DNA of 5,014 nt, from contig JAUVXN010000088.1 of NCBI GenBank assembly GCA_030603605.1, positions 1-5,014 of the forward strand. The letters are read 5' to 3'. Positions 1 through 5,014 of the stretch are shown here, piece after piece (the stretch's first letter is position 1; each line of letters opens with the position of its first letter). Source of the DNA: Dehalococcoidales bacterium (GTDB lineage Bacteria; Chloroflexota; Dehalococcoidia; Dehalococcoidales; RBG-16-60-22). The notes beneath the pieces are model-generated. The model was not told where the DNA came from and did not search any database. It worked only from the letters and a program-made list of their open reading frames with translations. The position numbers and the translations under genes were made by a program.

Positions 1-75
1 ACATCTGTATCAATTGAAATTAGGGATTAGTCTTGTGGCTTAGCCGATAGCCAGATAAAGGTCACCGAAAAGATT

Positions 76-115
76 CTCCCCGGCCAGCTCGAACTTCGTT
101 GTGGTTGGCGGGGAG
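76..115 (-). terminator. Possible factor-independent terminator downstream of tRNA-Ala
   Basis: A 7-bp GC-rich stem (CTCCCCG at 109-115 paired with CGGGGAG at 76-82, minus-strand sense) is extended by CCA/TGG past a one-base bulge, around a loop of about 19 nt. On the minus strand it is followed by AATCTTTT at 68-75, a short and interrupted U tract. It lies about 20 bp past the tRNA 3' end, where a terminator or processing hairpin is expected. The long loop and imperfect U tract make it weak. The rest of 1-134 shows no gene-like coding frame or RNA gene. Confidence 0.4.
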
Positions 116-134
116 TTCTAGGTTTTGTCCCTCT

Positions 135-210
135 TGGTGGAGCTGGGGGGACTCGAACCCCCGACCTTTTGACTGCCAGTCAAACGTTCTCCCAACTGAA
201 CTACAGCCCC
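135..210 (-). tRNA. tRNA-Ala, anticodon GGC, CCA encoded
   Basis: The minus strand folds into a complete 76-nt cloverleaf. The acceptor arm is GGGGCTG/CAGCTCC with discriminator A at 138 and an encoded CCA at 135-137. The D stem is GTTC/GAAC. The anticodon stem is TTTGA/TCAAA around loop CTGGCAG, giving anticodon GGC (175-177), which reads GCC and GCU alanine codons. The T arm is GGGGG/CCCCC with loop TTCGAGT. The third acceptor pair is G3:U70, the hallmark identity element recognised by alanyl-tRNA synthetase, so the assignment rests on both the anticodon and the acceptor stem. There is no intron or variable-arm insertion. It stands alone, transcribed away from the cyclophilin gene. Confidence 0.97.
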
Positions 211-220
211 AAAATCGTTG

Positions 221-226
221 TTTATA
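221..226 (-). promoter_or_regulatory. Candidate -10 box for tRNA-Ala
   Basis: On the minus strand TATAAA lies 10 bp upstream of the tRNA 5' end, which would put transcription start near 214, about 4 nt before the mature tRNA. No good -35 is found at 16-18 bp spacing; the sequence there is ATTTTC (244-249). The call is positional and weak. Confidence 0.4.
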
Positions 227-299
227 CACCAAGTAATTTAGCAGAAAATGACAGAGAAGGCAAGACTTGAGATTGTTTGGGAACCTCACCCTCAGGCGA

Positions 300-328
300 T
301 TGCCAATCAGGGGTAAATAGGTTACAAT
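300..328 (+). promoter_or_regulatory. Sigma-70-type promoter for the cyclophilin gene
   Basis: A -35 of TTGCCA (300-305) and a -10 of TACAAT (323-328) are separated by 17 bp. Each hexamer matches the consensus at 5 of 6 positions and the spacing is optimal. Predicted transcription start is near 335, giving a leader of about 48 nt before the ATG at 383. No attenuator or riboswitch-like fold is evident in the leader. Confidence 0.7.
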
Positions 329-367
329 CTGGGAGGGTAAAAAAGGGTATTCAAGCAGTCTTGGTTA

Positions 368-373
368 AGGAGG
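368..373 (+). promoter_or_regulatory. Shine-Dalgarno of the cyclophilin gene
   Basis: AGGAGG is followed by a 9-nt spacer to the ATG at 383. It is a strong ribosome-binding site and fixes the start codon, which also begins the lipoprotein signal peptide. Confidence 0.85.
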
Positions 374-382
374 ACTGAAACT

Positions 383-1048
383 ATGGCAGCTAAGATTCTA
401 TCTTGGATGATTAGCAGTATTTTGATTCTGGTCACCCTTTCTTTTGTGGCATGTGGTGAGGAAGCACCATCACCCGCACCAGTTCCGGCCCCTGCCCCGG
501 CACCAGCTCCATCTCCAGCGCCAGCACCTGTTCCAGAGCCCAAGACTTACTCCTCACCACCACAAATGATAATCGATACCAGCAAGAAATATACAGCTGT
601 TATTGAAACGGAAAAGGGGAGCTTGGTGCTGGAGCTATTTTCCAAAGACGTGCCGGTAACGGTCAACAACTTTGTCTTTCTGGCTAGCGAAGGGTTCTAT
701 GACGGCTCTACCTTTCATCGGGTGATACCAGGCTTTATGGTGCAGGGGGGAGACCCCACCGGTACTGGCAGAGGCGGCCCTGGTTATGAGTTTGAGGATG
801 AGTTTACCGACTATAAACATGTTGTCGGGGCGCTGTCAATGGCTAATAAGGGACCCAAACCCAATACGAACGGCAGTCAGTTTTTCATTACCTATGCACC
901 CCAGCACGGGCTTGATGGTATGCACACCGTCTTTGGTCAGCTGATAGAAGGGATGGATGTCCTTGAGAAACTGACGCCCAGAGACCCGAATCAGAATCCA
1001 CAGTTTGCGGGCGACAAAGTCATAGAGGTAGAGATTATAATTGAATGA
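383..1048 (+). CDS. Lipoprotein cyclophilin-type peptidyl-prolyl cis-trans isomerase
   Basis: This 221-residue protein should catalyse cis-trans isomerisation of Xaa-Pro bonds, assisting folding outside the cytoplasmic membrane. Residues 1-24 form a signal peptide (K4, a hydrophobic core over 9-22, then F-V-A-C with Cys24 as lipid anchor); the -3 residue is Phe rather than the usual Leu. Residues 29-53 are a Pro/Ala stalk, and about 68-221 is the cyclophilin domain. Active-site equivalents of human CypA are visible: R113 in FHRVIPGF (CypA Arg55), F118, M119 and Q121 in FMVQGGD, the [13 protein letters not shown] block at 154-168, and H181 (CypA His126) in DGMHTVFG. The position of CypA Trp121 is Gly176, which predicts weak cyclosporin binding. 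The start is supported by AGGAGG and an upstream promoter. The gene is monocistronic and converges on the DedA-like gene. A ppiA/ppiB-type symbol is not assigned because orthology cannot be judged. Confidence 0.93.
   Translation: MAAKILSWMISSILILVTLSFVACGEEAPSPAPVPAPAPAPAPSPAPAPVPEPKTYSSPPQMIIDTSKKYTAVIETEKGSLVLELFSKDVPVTVNNFVFLASEGFYDGSTFHRVIPGFMVQGGDPTGTGRGGPGYEFEDEFTDYKHVVGALSMANKGPKPNTNGSQFFITYAPQHGLDGMHTVFGQLIEGMDVLEKLTPRDPNQNPQFAGDKVIEVEIIIE
467..541 (+). repeat. Pro/Ala-rich stalk repeat within the cyclophilin gene
   Basis: Residues 29-53 alternate proline with Ala, Val or Ser and end in P-E-P. Codons vary freely (CCA, CCG, CCC and CCT for Pro; GCA, GCC, GCG and GCT for Ala), so the periodicity is at protein level and the DNA is not a clean tandem repeat. 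Such stalks usually form an extended polyproline-like spacer between a lipid-anchored cysteine and a folded domain, here holding the isomerase off the membrane. Confidence 0.85.
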
Positions 1049-1064
1049 CTTTACTGGGGCGACA

Positions 1065-1661
1065 CTATACTGGCATGCCTAGCATCCTGAGCAGTCCACG
1101 CAGTCCGTAGTAGCCGACATAGGCTACCGTCATACCTTTAATTGTCTTTCCTCCCCAGCAGATAAGAAAATATCTTCTTATGCCAAATCGCAGTGCCCCG
1201 GCGGCTAGAGCTGCCGGGTAGAAGAAAGGGTTAATTACTGAAGATAGTAAAAATAGGGTTAGTGAGCCTCTTTGCTCCATCAGTTTCATCAGTCGCTCAT
1301 AGGCTGCCTGAATCTTACCGTGCCTGCTGTTATAAAATGCTGCCCCGCCCCCATAGCCGGTCATATAAATGGTCAGCGCACCTATAGTCTCACCCAGACC
1401 GGCGGCGGCACCGACTAACCAGGCATACTTCATTACCCCGCCCAGAGCGAATACTACCGCCAGCATGGGCACCGGGATGATAATGGTAGCACCACCCAGA
1501 ATACTAATAAGGAAAGCTCCAAGATAGCCATATCCCTCCAGCGCCCGGACCCATTCCCAATAGTAAACGACAGCTATAGCCATGAGCAGAGTAACCACTA
1601 CACCGGCGATGCCCAGGATATAAGCCGTCTTGAGTGAGTCTTTTTTTACTTCTTGTTCCAT
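1065..1661 (-). CDS. DedA/VTT (SNARE-associated) family membrane protein
   Basis: This 198-residue polytopic membrane protein has a short charged cytoplasmic N-terminus (EQEVKKD) and hydrophobic segments at roughly 12-34, 44-78 (probably a re-entrant pair around I-P-V-P at 62-65), 80-100, 132-156 and 165-186. The central G-L-G-E-T-I-G-A-L...G-Y-G-G-G block (88-106, Glu91) and the C-terminal A-G-A-L-R-F-G-I-R-R-Y-F motif (154-165) followed by G-G-K are typical of the VTT/DedA fold. Characterised members flip or recycle lipid carriers such as undecaprenyl phosphate or phosphatidylethanolamine; the substrate here cannot be inferred. The usual F-x-R-x-x-P motif before the second re-entrant helix is replaced by S-V-I-N-P-F-F (141-147), so this is a divergent branch. 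It lies 72 bp downstream of clpC on the same strand, so read-through is possible. The start has no Shine-Dalgarno. No function beyond family is claimed. Confidence 0.8.
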   Translation of the reverse strand: MEQEVKKDSLKTAYILGIAGVVVTLLMAIAVVYYWEWVRALEGYGYLGAFLISILGGATIIIPVPMLAVVFALGGVMKYAWLVGAAAGLGETIGALTIYMTGYGGGAAFYNSRHGKIQAAYERLMKLMEQRGSLTLFLLSSVINPFFYPAALAAGALRFGIRRYFLICWGGKTIKGMTVAYVGYYGLRGLLRMLGMPV

Positions 1662-1670
1662 GCGCTTACC

Positions 1671-1679
1671 ATTCTAGCA
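1671..1679 (-). promoter_or_regulatory. Extended -10 promoter immediately upstream of the DedA-like gene
   Basis: On the minus strand TG-C-TAGAAT forms an extended -10 (TG at 1678-1679, hexamer at 1671-1676, 5 of 6 to consensus). The sequence at the -35 position (1694-1699) is GGCAGG, a poor match, but extended -10 promoters tolerate this. Transcription would begin near 1664, only about 3 nt before the ATG at 1661, and no Shine-Dalgarno lies between them. If used, it would give an essentially leaderless mRNA. Confidence 0.4.
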
Positions 1680-1685
1680 TAATTT

Positions 1686-1698
1686 GCAGGGTTCCTGC
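1686..1698. repeat. Short perfect inverted repeat between clpC and the DedA-like gene
   Basis: GCAGG and CCTGC arms of 5 bp flank a 3-bp centre. The repeat sits in the 72-bp gap, just upstream of the extended -10. It has no following U tract in either direction, so it is a weak terminator candidate; it could be a small hairpin or an operator. It may also be chance. Confidence 0.3.
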
Positions 1699-1733
1699 CG
1701 AGGATAGGGAAAAGTTGGTGACGGCTTTGGCAC

Positions 1734-4196
1734 TCAGGCAGTTGCTTTGGCAGCTGCCTTGGCGGTAAAGGTTAAACCATCCTTGCCAATATTAACTTTA
1801 ATTGTGTCGCCCTCTTTAAACTCTCCACGCAATAGCTTACTTGACAGAGGATTCTCTACGGAGCGCTCTATAAGTCGCCGCAGCGGGCGTGCGCCAAAAG
1901 TTGGGTCGTAGCCTTCCCTAGCCAGCCAGGATTTTGCCTCTTCAGTTAGCTCAATCCCCAGTTTACGTTCTGCCAGGCGCTTCTGCAAGTCCTTTACCAT
2001 TAATTCAACGATATGCCTCAGTTGCTCCTCAGTTAGCTCATGGAAAACTATGATTTCATCCAGTCGGTTGAGAAATTCAGGGCGGAAGGTCTTCTTTACT
2101 TCGGTCATTACCTTTTCCTTCATCGCCTCATAGTTCTGTTTCTTAGCCCTGGCTGTGTCTTTTGGTGTGGCAAAACCAATATACGTCTCACGCTTGATGA
2201 GTTCAACACCGGCATTACTGGTCATAATGATTACGCAGTTCTTAAAGTCTACCGTCCGTCCGTGACCATCGGTCAATCGCCCATCATCCAGAATCTGGAG
2301 CAGGGTATTAAATACCTCAGGATGCGCCTTCTCAATCTCGTCAAGCAGGATAACCCGGTAGGGGCGTCGCCTCACTGCCTCGGTAAGCTGTCCTCCTTCC
2401 TCGAAGCCGACATAGCCCGGCGGAGCACCAATAAGGCGAGAGACAGTATGCTTCTCCTGATACTCCGACATATCAAGGCGCACCATTGTGTTCTCATCGT
2501 CAAACAGGAACCAGGCGAGAGTACGAGCTAGCTCGGTCTTGCCGACACCGGTTGGACCCAGAAAGACAAAGCTGCCAATGGGTCGCTTTGGGTCCTTCAA
2601 CCCGGCTCTACTTCTGCGGATAGCCTCGGAAATGGCAATCACTGCCTCTTCCTGATTTATCAATCGTTCGTGGAGTCGGTCTTCCATATGAAGTAGTTTT
2701 TCAGCCTCGCCCTCGAGCATCTGGGATACCGGAATACCTGTCCAACTGGAAATAAGTTGGGCAATATCCTCCTCATCCACCATCTCGCTAATCTTTTCTT
2801 GCTTAAGCCAGTTGCTCTTAGCTTGCTTATACTCCTCTTCCAGGCGCAGCTTTTCTGCCTTGAGTTGGGCAGCCTGCTTATAATCCTGCCGCTGTGAGAC
2901 CGCCTCCTCTTCATTGGTTAATTGTTTAAGGCGCTGCTCCAAGGAACGGATCTCCGGCGGTGCACTCTCAGTATCAATCCGCAACTTGCTAGCCGCTTCG
3001 TCAATAAGGTCAATAGCCTTATCCGGCAAGTAGCGGTCTGAAATATAGCGCTGACTAAGTCGGGCGGCTGCCTCTAAAGCTTCGTCGCTGATTTTAATCT
3101 TATGGTGTGCCTCATACCTTGGTCGTAGGCCTCGGAGCATCTCAATAGTTGCCTCAACACCGGGTTCACCAATGAATACCGGTTGCAGGCGCCGTTCCAG
3201 TGCCTTATCCTTCTCAATAAACTTGCGGTATTCATCAATAGTAGTTGCTCCCACACACTGCAATTCCCCGTGAGCCAGGGCTGGCTTGAGCATATTACTG
3301 GCATCAATAGCTCCCTCGGCTGCCCCGGCACCGACTACGGTATGAATCTCGTCAATGAACAGTATGATTTCACCATGTGCCTGGCGAACCTCATCTATCA
3401 CTGCCTTGAGTCGCTCTTCAAACTCGCCACGGAACTTACTCCCTGCCACCAGTGCTCCCATATCCAGGGCTATCACCTTGCGCCCCTTGAGGGAATCAGG
3501 AACATCATCAGCCGCAATTTTCTGGGCTAACCCCTCGGCGATGGCAGTTTTACCTACGCCGGCATCACCAACAATCACCGGATTATTTTTGGTACGCCGG
3601 GTGAGTATCTGCATCGCCCGCTTTATCTCATCGTCCCGACCGATAACAGGGTCAAGCTTACCCTGCCGGGCAAATTCGGTCAGGTCACGGCCGTACTTCT
3701 CCAGGGAGCGGTATTTACTCTCCGCTCTGGTATCAGTAACCCGATGTCCACCCCGAAGTTTCTGGAGGGCACCGTACACTTTCTCCTGGTCAACGCCAAG
3801 GTGTTTAAGGATTGCAGCTGCTTCTCCTTTTTCCTCCCCGATGATGGCAATCAGCAAATGCTCGGTGCTGATAAACTCGTCCTTGAGCCGATTTGCTTCA
3901 GCGTCAGCTGCTTGGAAAAGTTGGATAATACGAGGAGTAGGCTGGATTTGGTAGGTTTGCTGCGTTTCATAAGCAAGACGAGGGAATTTCTCTAGTACTG
4001 TCTCTACTTCCTGTTTCACTGTATCGACATCAACGCCAAGCTCACGCAGGATTTCACCAACCAACCCCTTCTCTTGTTGGAGTAGCGCCATCAGGATATG
4101 CTCCACATCCCATTGAATATGACGTGATTGTATCATCAGCTGCTGGGATGTTATTAGCGCATCTTGTGCCAGTTCCGTAAATCTCTCCTGCCTCAT
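1734..4196 (-). CDS. clpC: ClpC-type AAA+ unfoldase, ATP-binding subunit of Clp protease
   Basis: This 820-residue HSP100 protein unfolds substrates and should feed them to ClpP in the cytoplasm. Domains in order: double Clp-N repeat (1-145); NBD1 with Walker A GDAGVGKT (210-217), pore loop KFRG (254-257), Walker B with D282-E283 and arginine fingers R335-R336; a short middle domain (about 410-475) with a UVR-like coiled coil (Q-D-Y-K-Q-A-A-x-L, 437-445); NBD2 with Walker A GPTGVGKT (547-554), pore loop GYVG (594-597), Walker B D619-E620 and sensor-2 GARPLRR (768-774). I-G-F at 673-675 is the ClpP-docking tripeptide. The short middle domain and I-G-F loop separate it from ClpB, which has a roughly 120-residue middle domain and no ClpP loop. 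E32 and E112 match the phospho-arginine-binding glutamates of Bacillus ClpC. The tail is Ala/Lys-rich (AKAAAKATA). The start is fixed by a near-perfect Shine-Dalgarno. It is co-transcribed with hspR. Confidence 0.96.
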   Translation of the reverse strand: MRQERFTELAQDALITSQQLMIQSRHIQWDVEHILMALLQQEKGLVGEILRELGVDVDTVKQEVETVLEKFPRLAYETQQTYQIQPTPRIIQLFQAADAEANRLKDEFISTEHLLIAIIGEEKGEAAAILKHLGVDQEKVYGALQKLRGGHRVTDTRAESKYRSLEKYGRDLTEFARQGKLDPVIGRDDEIKRAMQILTRRTKNNPVIVGDAGVGKTAIAEGLAQKIAADDVPDSLKGRKVIALDMGALVAGSKFRGEFEERLKAVIDEVRQAHGEIILFIDEIHTVVGAGAAEGAIDASNMLKPALAHGELQCVGATTIDEYRKFIEKDKALERRLQPVFIGEPGVEATIEMLRGLRPRYEAHHKIKISDEALEAAARLSQRYISDRYLPDKAIDLIDEAASKLRIDTESAPPEIRSLEQRLKQLTNEEEAVSQRQDYKQAAQLKAEKLRLEEEYKQAKSNWLKQEKISEMVDEEDIAQLISSWTGIPVSQMLEGEAEKLLHMEDRLHERLINQEEAVIAISEAIRRSRAGLKDPKRPIGSFVFLGPTGVGKTELARTLAWFLFDDENTMVRLDMSEYQEKHTVSRLIGAPPGYVGFEEGGQLTEAVRRRPYRVILLDEIEKAHPEVFNTLLQILDDGRLTDGHGRTVDFKNCVIIMTSNAGVELIKRETYIGFATPKDTARAKKQNYEAMKEKVMTEVKKTFRPEFLNRLDEIIVFHELTEEQLRHIVELMVKDLQKRLAERKLGIELTEEAKSWLAREGYDPTFGARPLRRLIERSVENPLSSKLLRGEFKEGDTIKVNIGKDGLTFTAKAAAKATA

Positions 4197-4199
4197 CTA

Positions 4200-4511
4200 T
4201 TATTCACCTCCTTCCAATCTCTTTACCTCTGATTCCAAGTTCGCCAGTTCATTCTGCAACTCGCTCATCCGCTGCATCATACGCAAAATAACTTCCACTC
4301 CGGCAAGGTTAACTCCCATATCATCCACTAATGCCTTTGCACGGCGAAGCAGGGTAATGTCTCTTTCTGAATACAGTCGGGTATTTCCTTGAGAGCGGCG
4401 CGGTTCTATTATGCCAATCCTTTCATAATAACGCAGGGTATAGGTTTGGACGCCAAGTATCCTGGCAGCCACACTTATCACATAACGGGGTTCGGTATCA
4501 TCTCTGTTCAT
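4200..4511 (-). CDS. hspR: HspR-like MerR-family heat-shock transcriptional repressor
   Basis: This 103-residue DNA-binding protein has a MerR helix-turn-helix with YVISVAARILGV and TLRYYERIGII (10-35), a wing R-R-S-Q-G-N-T-R-L-Y-S-x-R-D-I (38-52), the HspR signature G-V-N-L-A-G-V (66-72) and a C-terminal dimerisation coiled coil (about 73-100). YVISVAA plus NLAG points to HspR rather than GlnR or metal-sensing MerR; there are no metal-binding cysteines. Known HspR proteins repress chaperone genes with DnaK as co-repressor. The ATG at 4511 was chosen over an in-frame ATG at 4559 because the longer form would run back through the -10 and -35 hexamers, and a GGTGAGG ribosome site lies 5 nt before 4511. 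The last codons (GGA GGT GAA) also form the Shine-Dalgarno for clpC, 3 bp after the TAA, so the two genes are translationally coupled or at least co-transcribed. Autoregulation is likely but not shown. Confidence 0.9.
   Translation of the reverse strand: MNRDDTEPRYVISVAARILGVQTYTLRYYERIGIIEPRRSQGNTRLYSERDITLLRRAKALVDDMGVNLAGVEVILRMMQRMSELQNELANLESEVKRLEGGE
4204..4213 (-). promoter_or_regulatory. Shine-Dalgarno of clpC embedded in the hspR 3' end
   Basis: AAGGAGGTGA on the minus strand is a full-length anti-16S match. It is encoded by the last hspR codons (Glu-Gly-Gly-Glu) and ends 7 nt before the clpC ATG. hspR closes with tandem stops, TAA then TAG, in the 3-bp gap. The arrangement favours strong clpC translation relative to the repressor. 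Confidence 0.88.
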
Positions 4512-4516
4512 AATGA

Positions 4517-4523
4517 CCTCACC
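4517..4523 (-). promoter_or_regulatory. Ribosome-binding site of hspR, overlapping the predicted transcription start
   Basis: GGTGAGG lies 5 nt before the ATG at 4511. The -10 hexamer ends at 4527, so transcription is predicted to start near 4520, inside this site. The mRNA would keep only GAGG and a leader of about 9 nt. This site selects the internal ATG as the true start. Confidence 0.6.
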
Positions 4524-4526
4524 ATT

Positions 4527-4556
4527 ATTATAAATCCTTCTGATAGAATATGTCAA
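4527..4556 (-). promoter_or_regulatory. Consensus sigma-70 promoter for hspR-clpC
   Basis: On the minus strand a perfect -35 TTGACA (4551-4556) and a perfect -10 TATAAT (4527-4532) are separated by 18 bp. A promoter this strong normally needs repression, consistent with control by the HspR-like product. Upstream, 4557-4594 is nearly pure A/T with A- and T-runs and may act as an UP element. The spacer contains a small dyad, TTCT-ATC-AGAA (4538-4548), in the place where MerR-family proteins often bind. No CtsR-type direct heptamer repeat, CIRCE element or canonical HAIR is present. Confidence 0.85.
4538..4548. repeat. Small dyad in the hspR promoter spacer, possible operator
   Basis: TTCT-ATC-AGAA is a perfect inverted repeat with 4-bp arms between the -35 and -10 hexamers. 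MerR-family regulators commonly bind dyads in this position, which makes it a candidate, but arms this short arise often by chance. Confidence 0.25.
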
Positions 4557-4610
4557 CATTTTATAATAAAACTTAATAAAAATTTCTAAACATTATGGCA
4601 ATTTCAGCAT

Positions 4611-5014
<404 letters not shown>

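Noticed and set aside
62..289. Minus-strand open frame of 75 codons
   Set aside because: It runs straight through the tRNA-Ala gene and the adjacent hairpin, so it is not a protein gene.
264..290. CTTGAGA followed by CCTCA as a HAIR-like HspR site upstream of tRNA-Ala
   Set aside because: The second arm does not match ACTCAAG and the spacing is 12 rather than 7 bp.
1110..1127. GTAGCC-N6-GGCTAC stem-loop near the convergent gene ends, considered as a terminator
   Set aside because: It lies within the DedA-like coding region, about 60 bp past the cyclophilin stop, and no U tract follows in either direction.
1629..1649. Perfect CTTGAGT half-site of HAIR near the start of the DedA-like gene
   Set aside because: The expected right arm seven bases on is TTTTTAC, so it is only a half-site inside coding sequence. 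A similar half-site at 3405-3411 in clpC also lacks a partner.
2040..2531. Plus-strand open frame of 163 codons
   Set aside because: It lies entirely antisense within clpC, has no family resemblance, and the minus strand there encodes highly conserved NBD2 motifs.
3355..3954. Plus-strand open frame of 199 codons rich in Ser, Arg and Ala
   Set aside because: It is a shadow of clpC NBD1 and N-domain codons with biased composition and no recognisable domain. The overlapping plus-strand frames at 3183-3530 and 3744-3995 are rejected for the same reason.
1734..4196. Calling the large Clp ATPase ClpB because of the adjacent hspR
   Set aside because: The middle domain is short with a UVR-like motif and an I-G-F ClpP loop is present at 673-675. 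ClpB has a long middle domain and lacks that loop.

Overview
This is an ordinary bacterial chromosome segment, apparently complete apart from a gene that runs off the right edge. Base composition is mixed at roughly 50% GC. The combination of an HspR-type MerR repressor, a ClpC-type unfoldase, a bacterial-type tgt, a Cys-anchored (lipoprotein) cyclophilin and a tRNA with encoded CCA fits a bacterium outside the Proteobacteria. A Chloroflexota/Dehalococcoidia-like host is my best guess, but it rests on gene family impressions and no search was possible.

Layout from left to right: (1) 1-134 has no gene but holds a GC-rich stem-loop that may end the tRNA transcript. (2) 135-210, minus strand: tRNA-Ala(GGC) with encoded CCA. 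(3) 300-1048, plus strand: a near-consensus promoter, a strong Shine-Dalgarno and a lipoprotein cyclophilin (peptidyl-prolyl isomerase) on a Pro/Ala-rich stalk. (4) 1065-1661, minus strand: a DedA/VTT membrane protein converging on the cyclophilin gene with 16 bp between them. (5) 1734-4196, minus strand: an 820-residue ClpC-type AAA+ unfoldase with a ClpP-docking loop. (6) 4200-4511, minus strand: an HspR-like heat-shock repressor, 3 bp upstream of clpC and clearly co-transcribed with it. (7) 4512-4694: an AT-rich divergent intergenic region holding a perfect-consensus sigma-70 promoter for hspR-clpC, a probable tgt promoter and an imperfect 17-bp dyad. (8) 4695-5014, plus strand: the first 106 codons of tgt (queuosine tRNA-guanine transglycosylase).

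The functional core is hspR-clpC, a stress-response unit in which the repressor is encoded with its presumed target. HspR normally senses free DnaK and represses chaperone genes; here the downstream gene is a ClpP-partner unfoldase. No ctsR, mcsA or mcsB is present, although the ClpC N-domain keeps the two glutamates that bind phospho-arginine in Bacillus ClpC. The DedA gene may be read through from clpC, but it also has an extended -10 so close to its ATG that a leaderless transcript is possible. I did not find an obviously new system. The items most worth a second look are the HspR-ClpC pairing without a canonical HAIR operator, the very short predicted leaders, and the 17-bp dyad between hspR and tgt.
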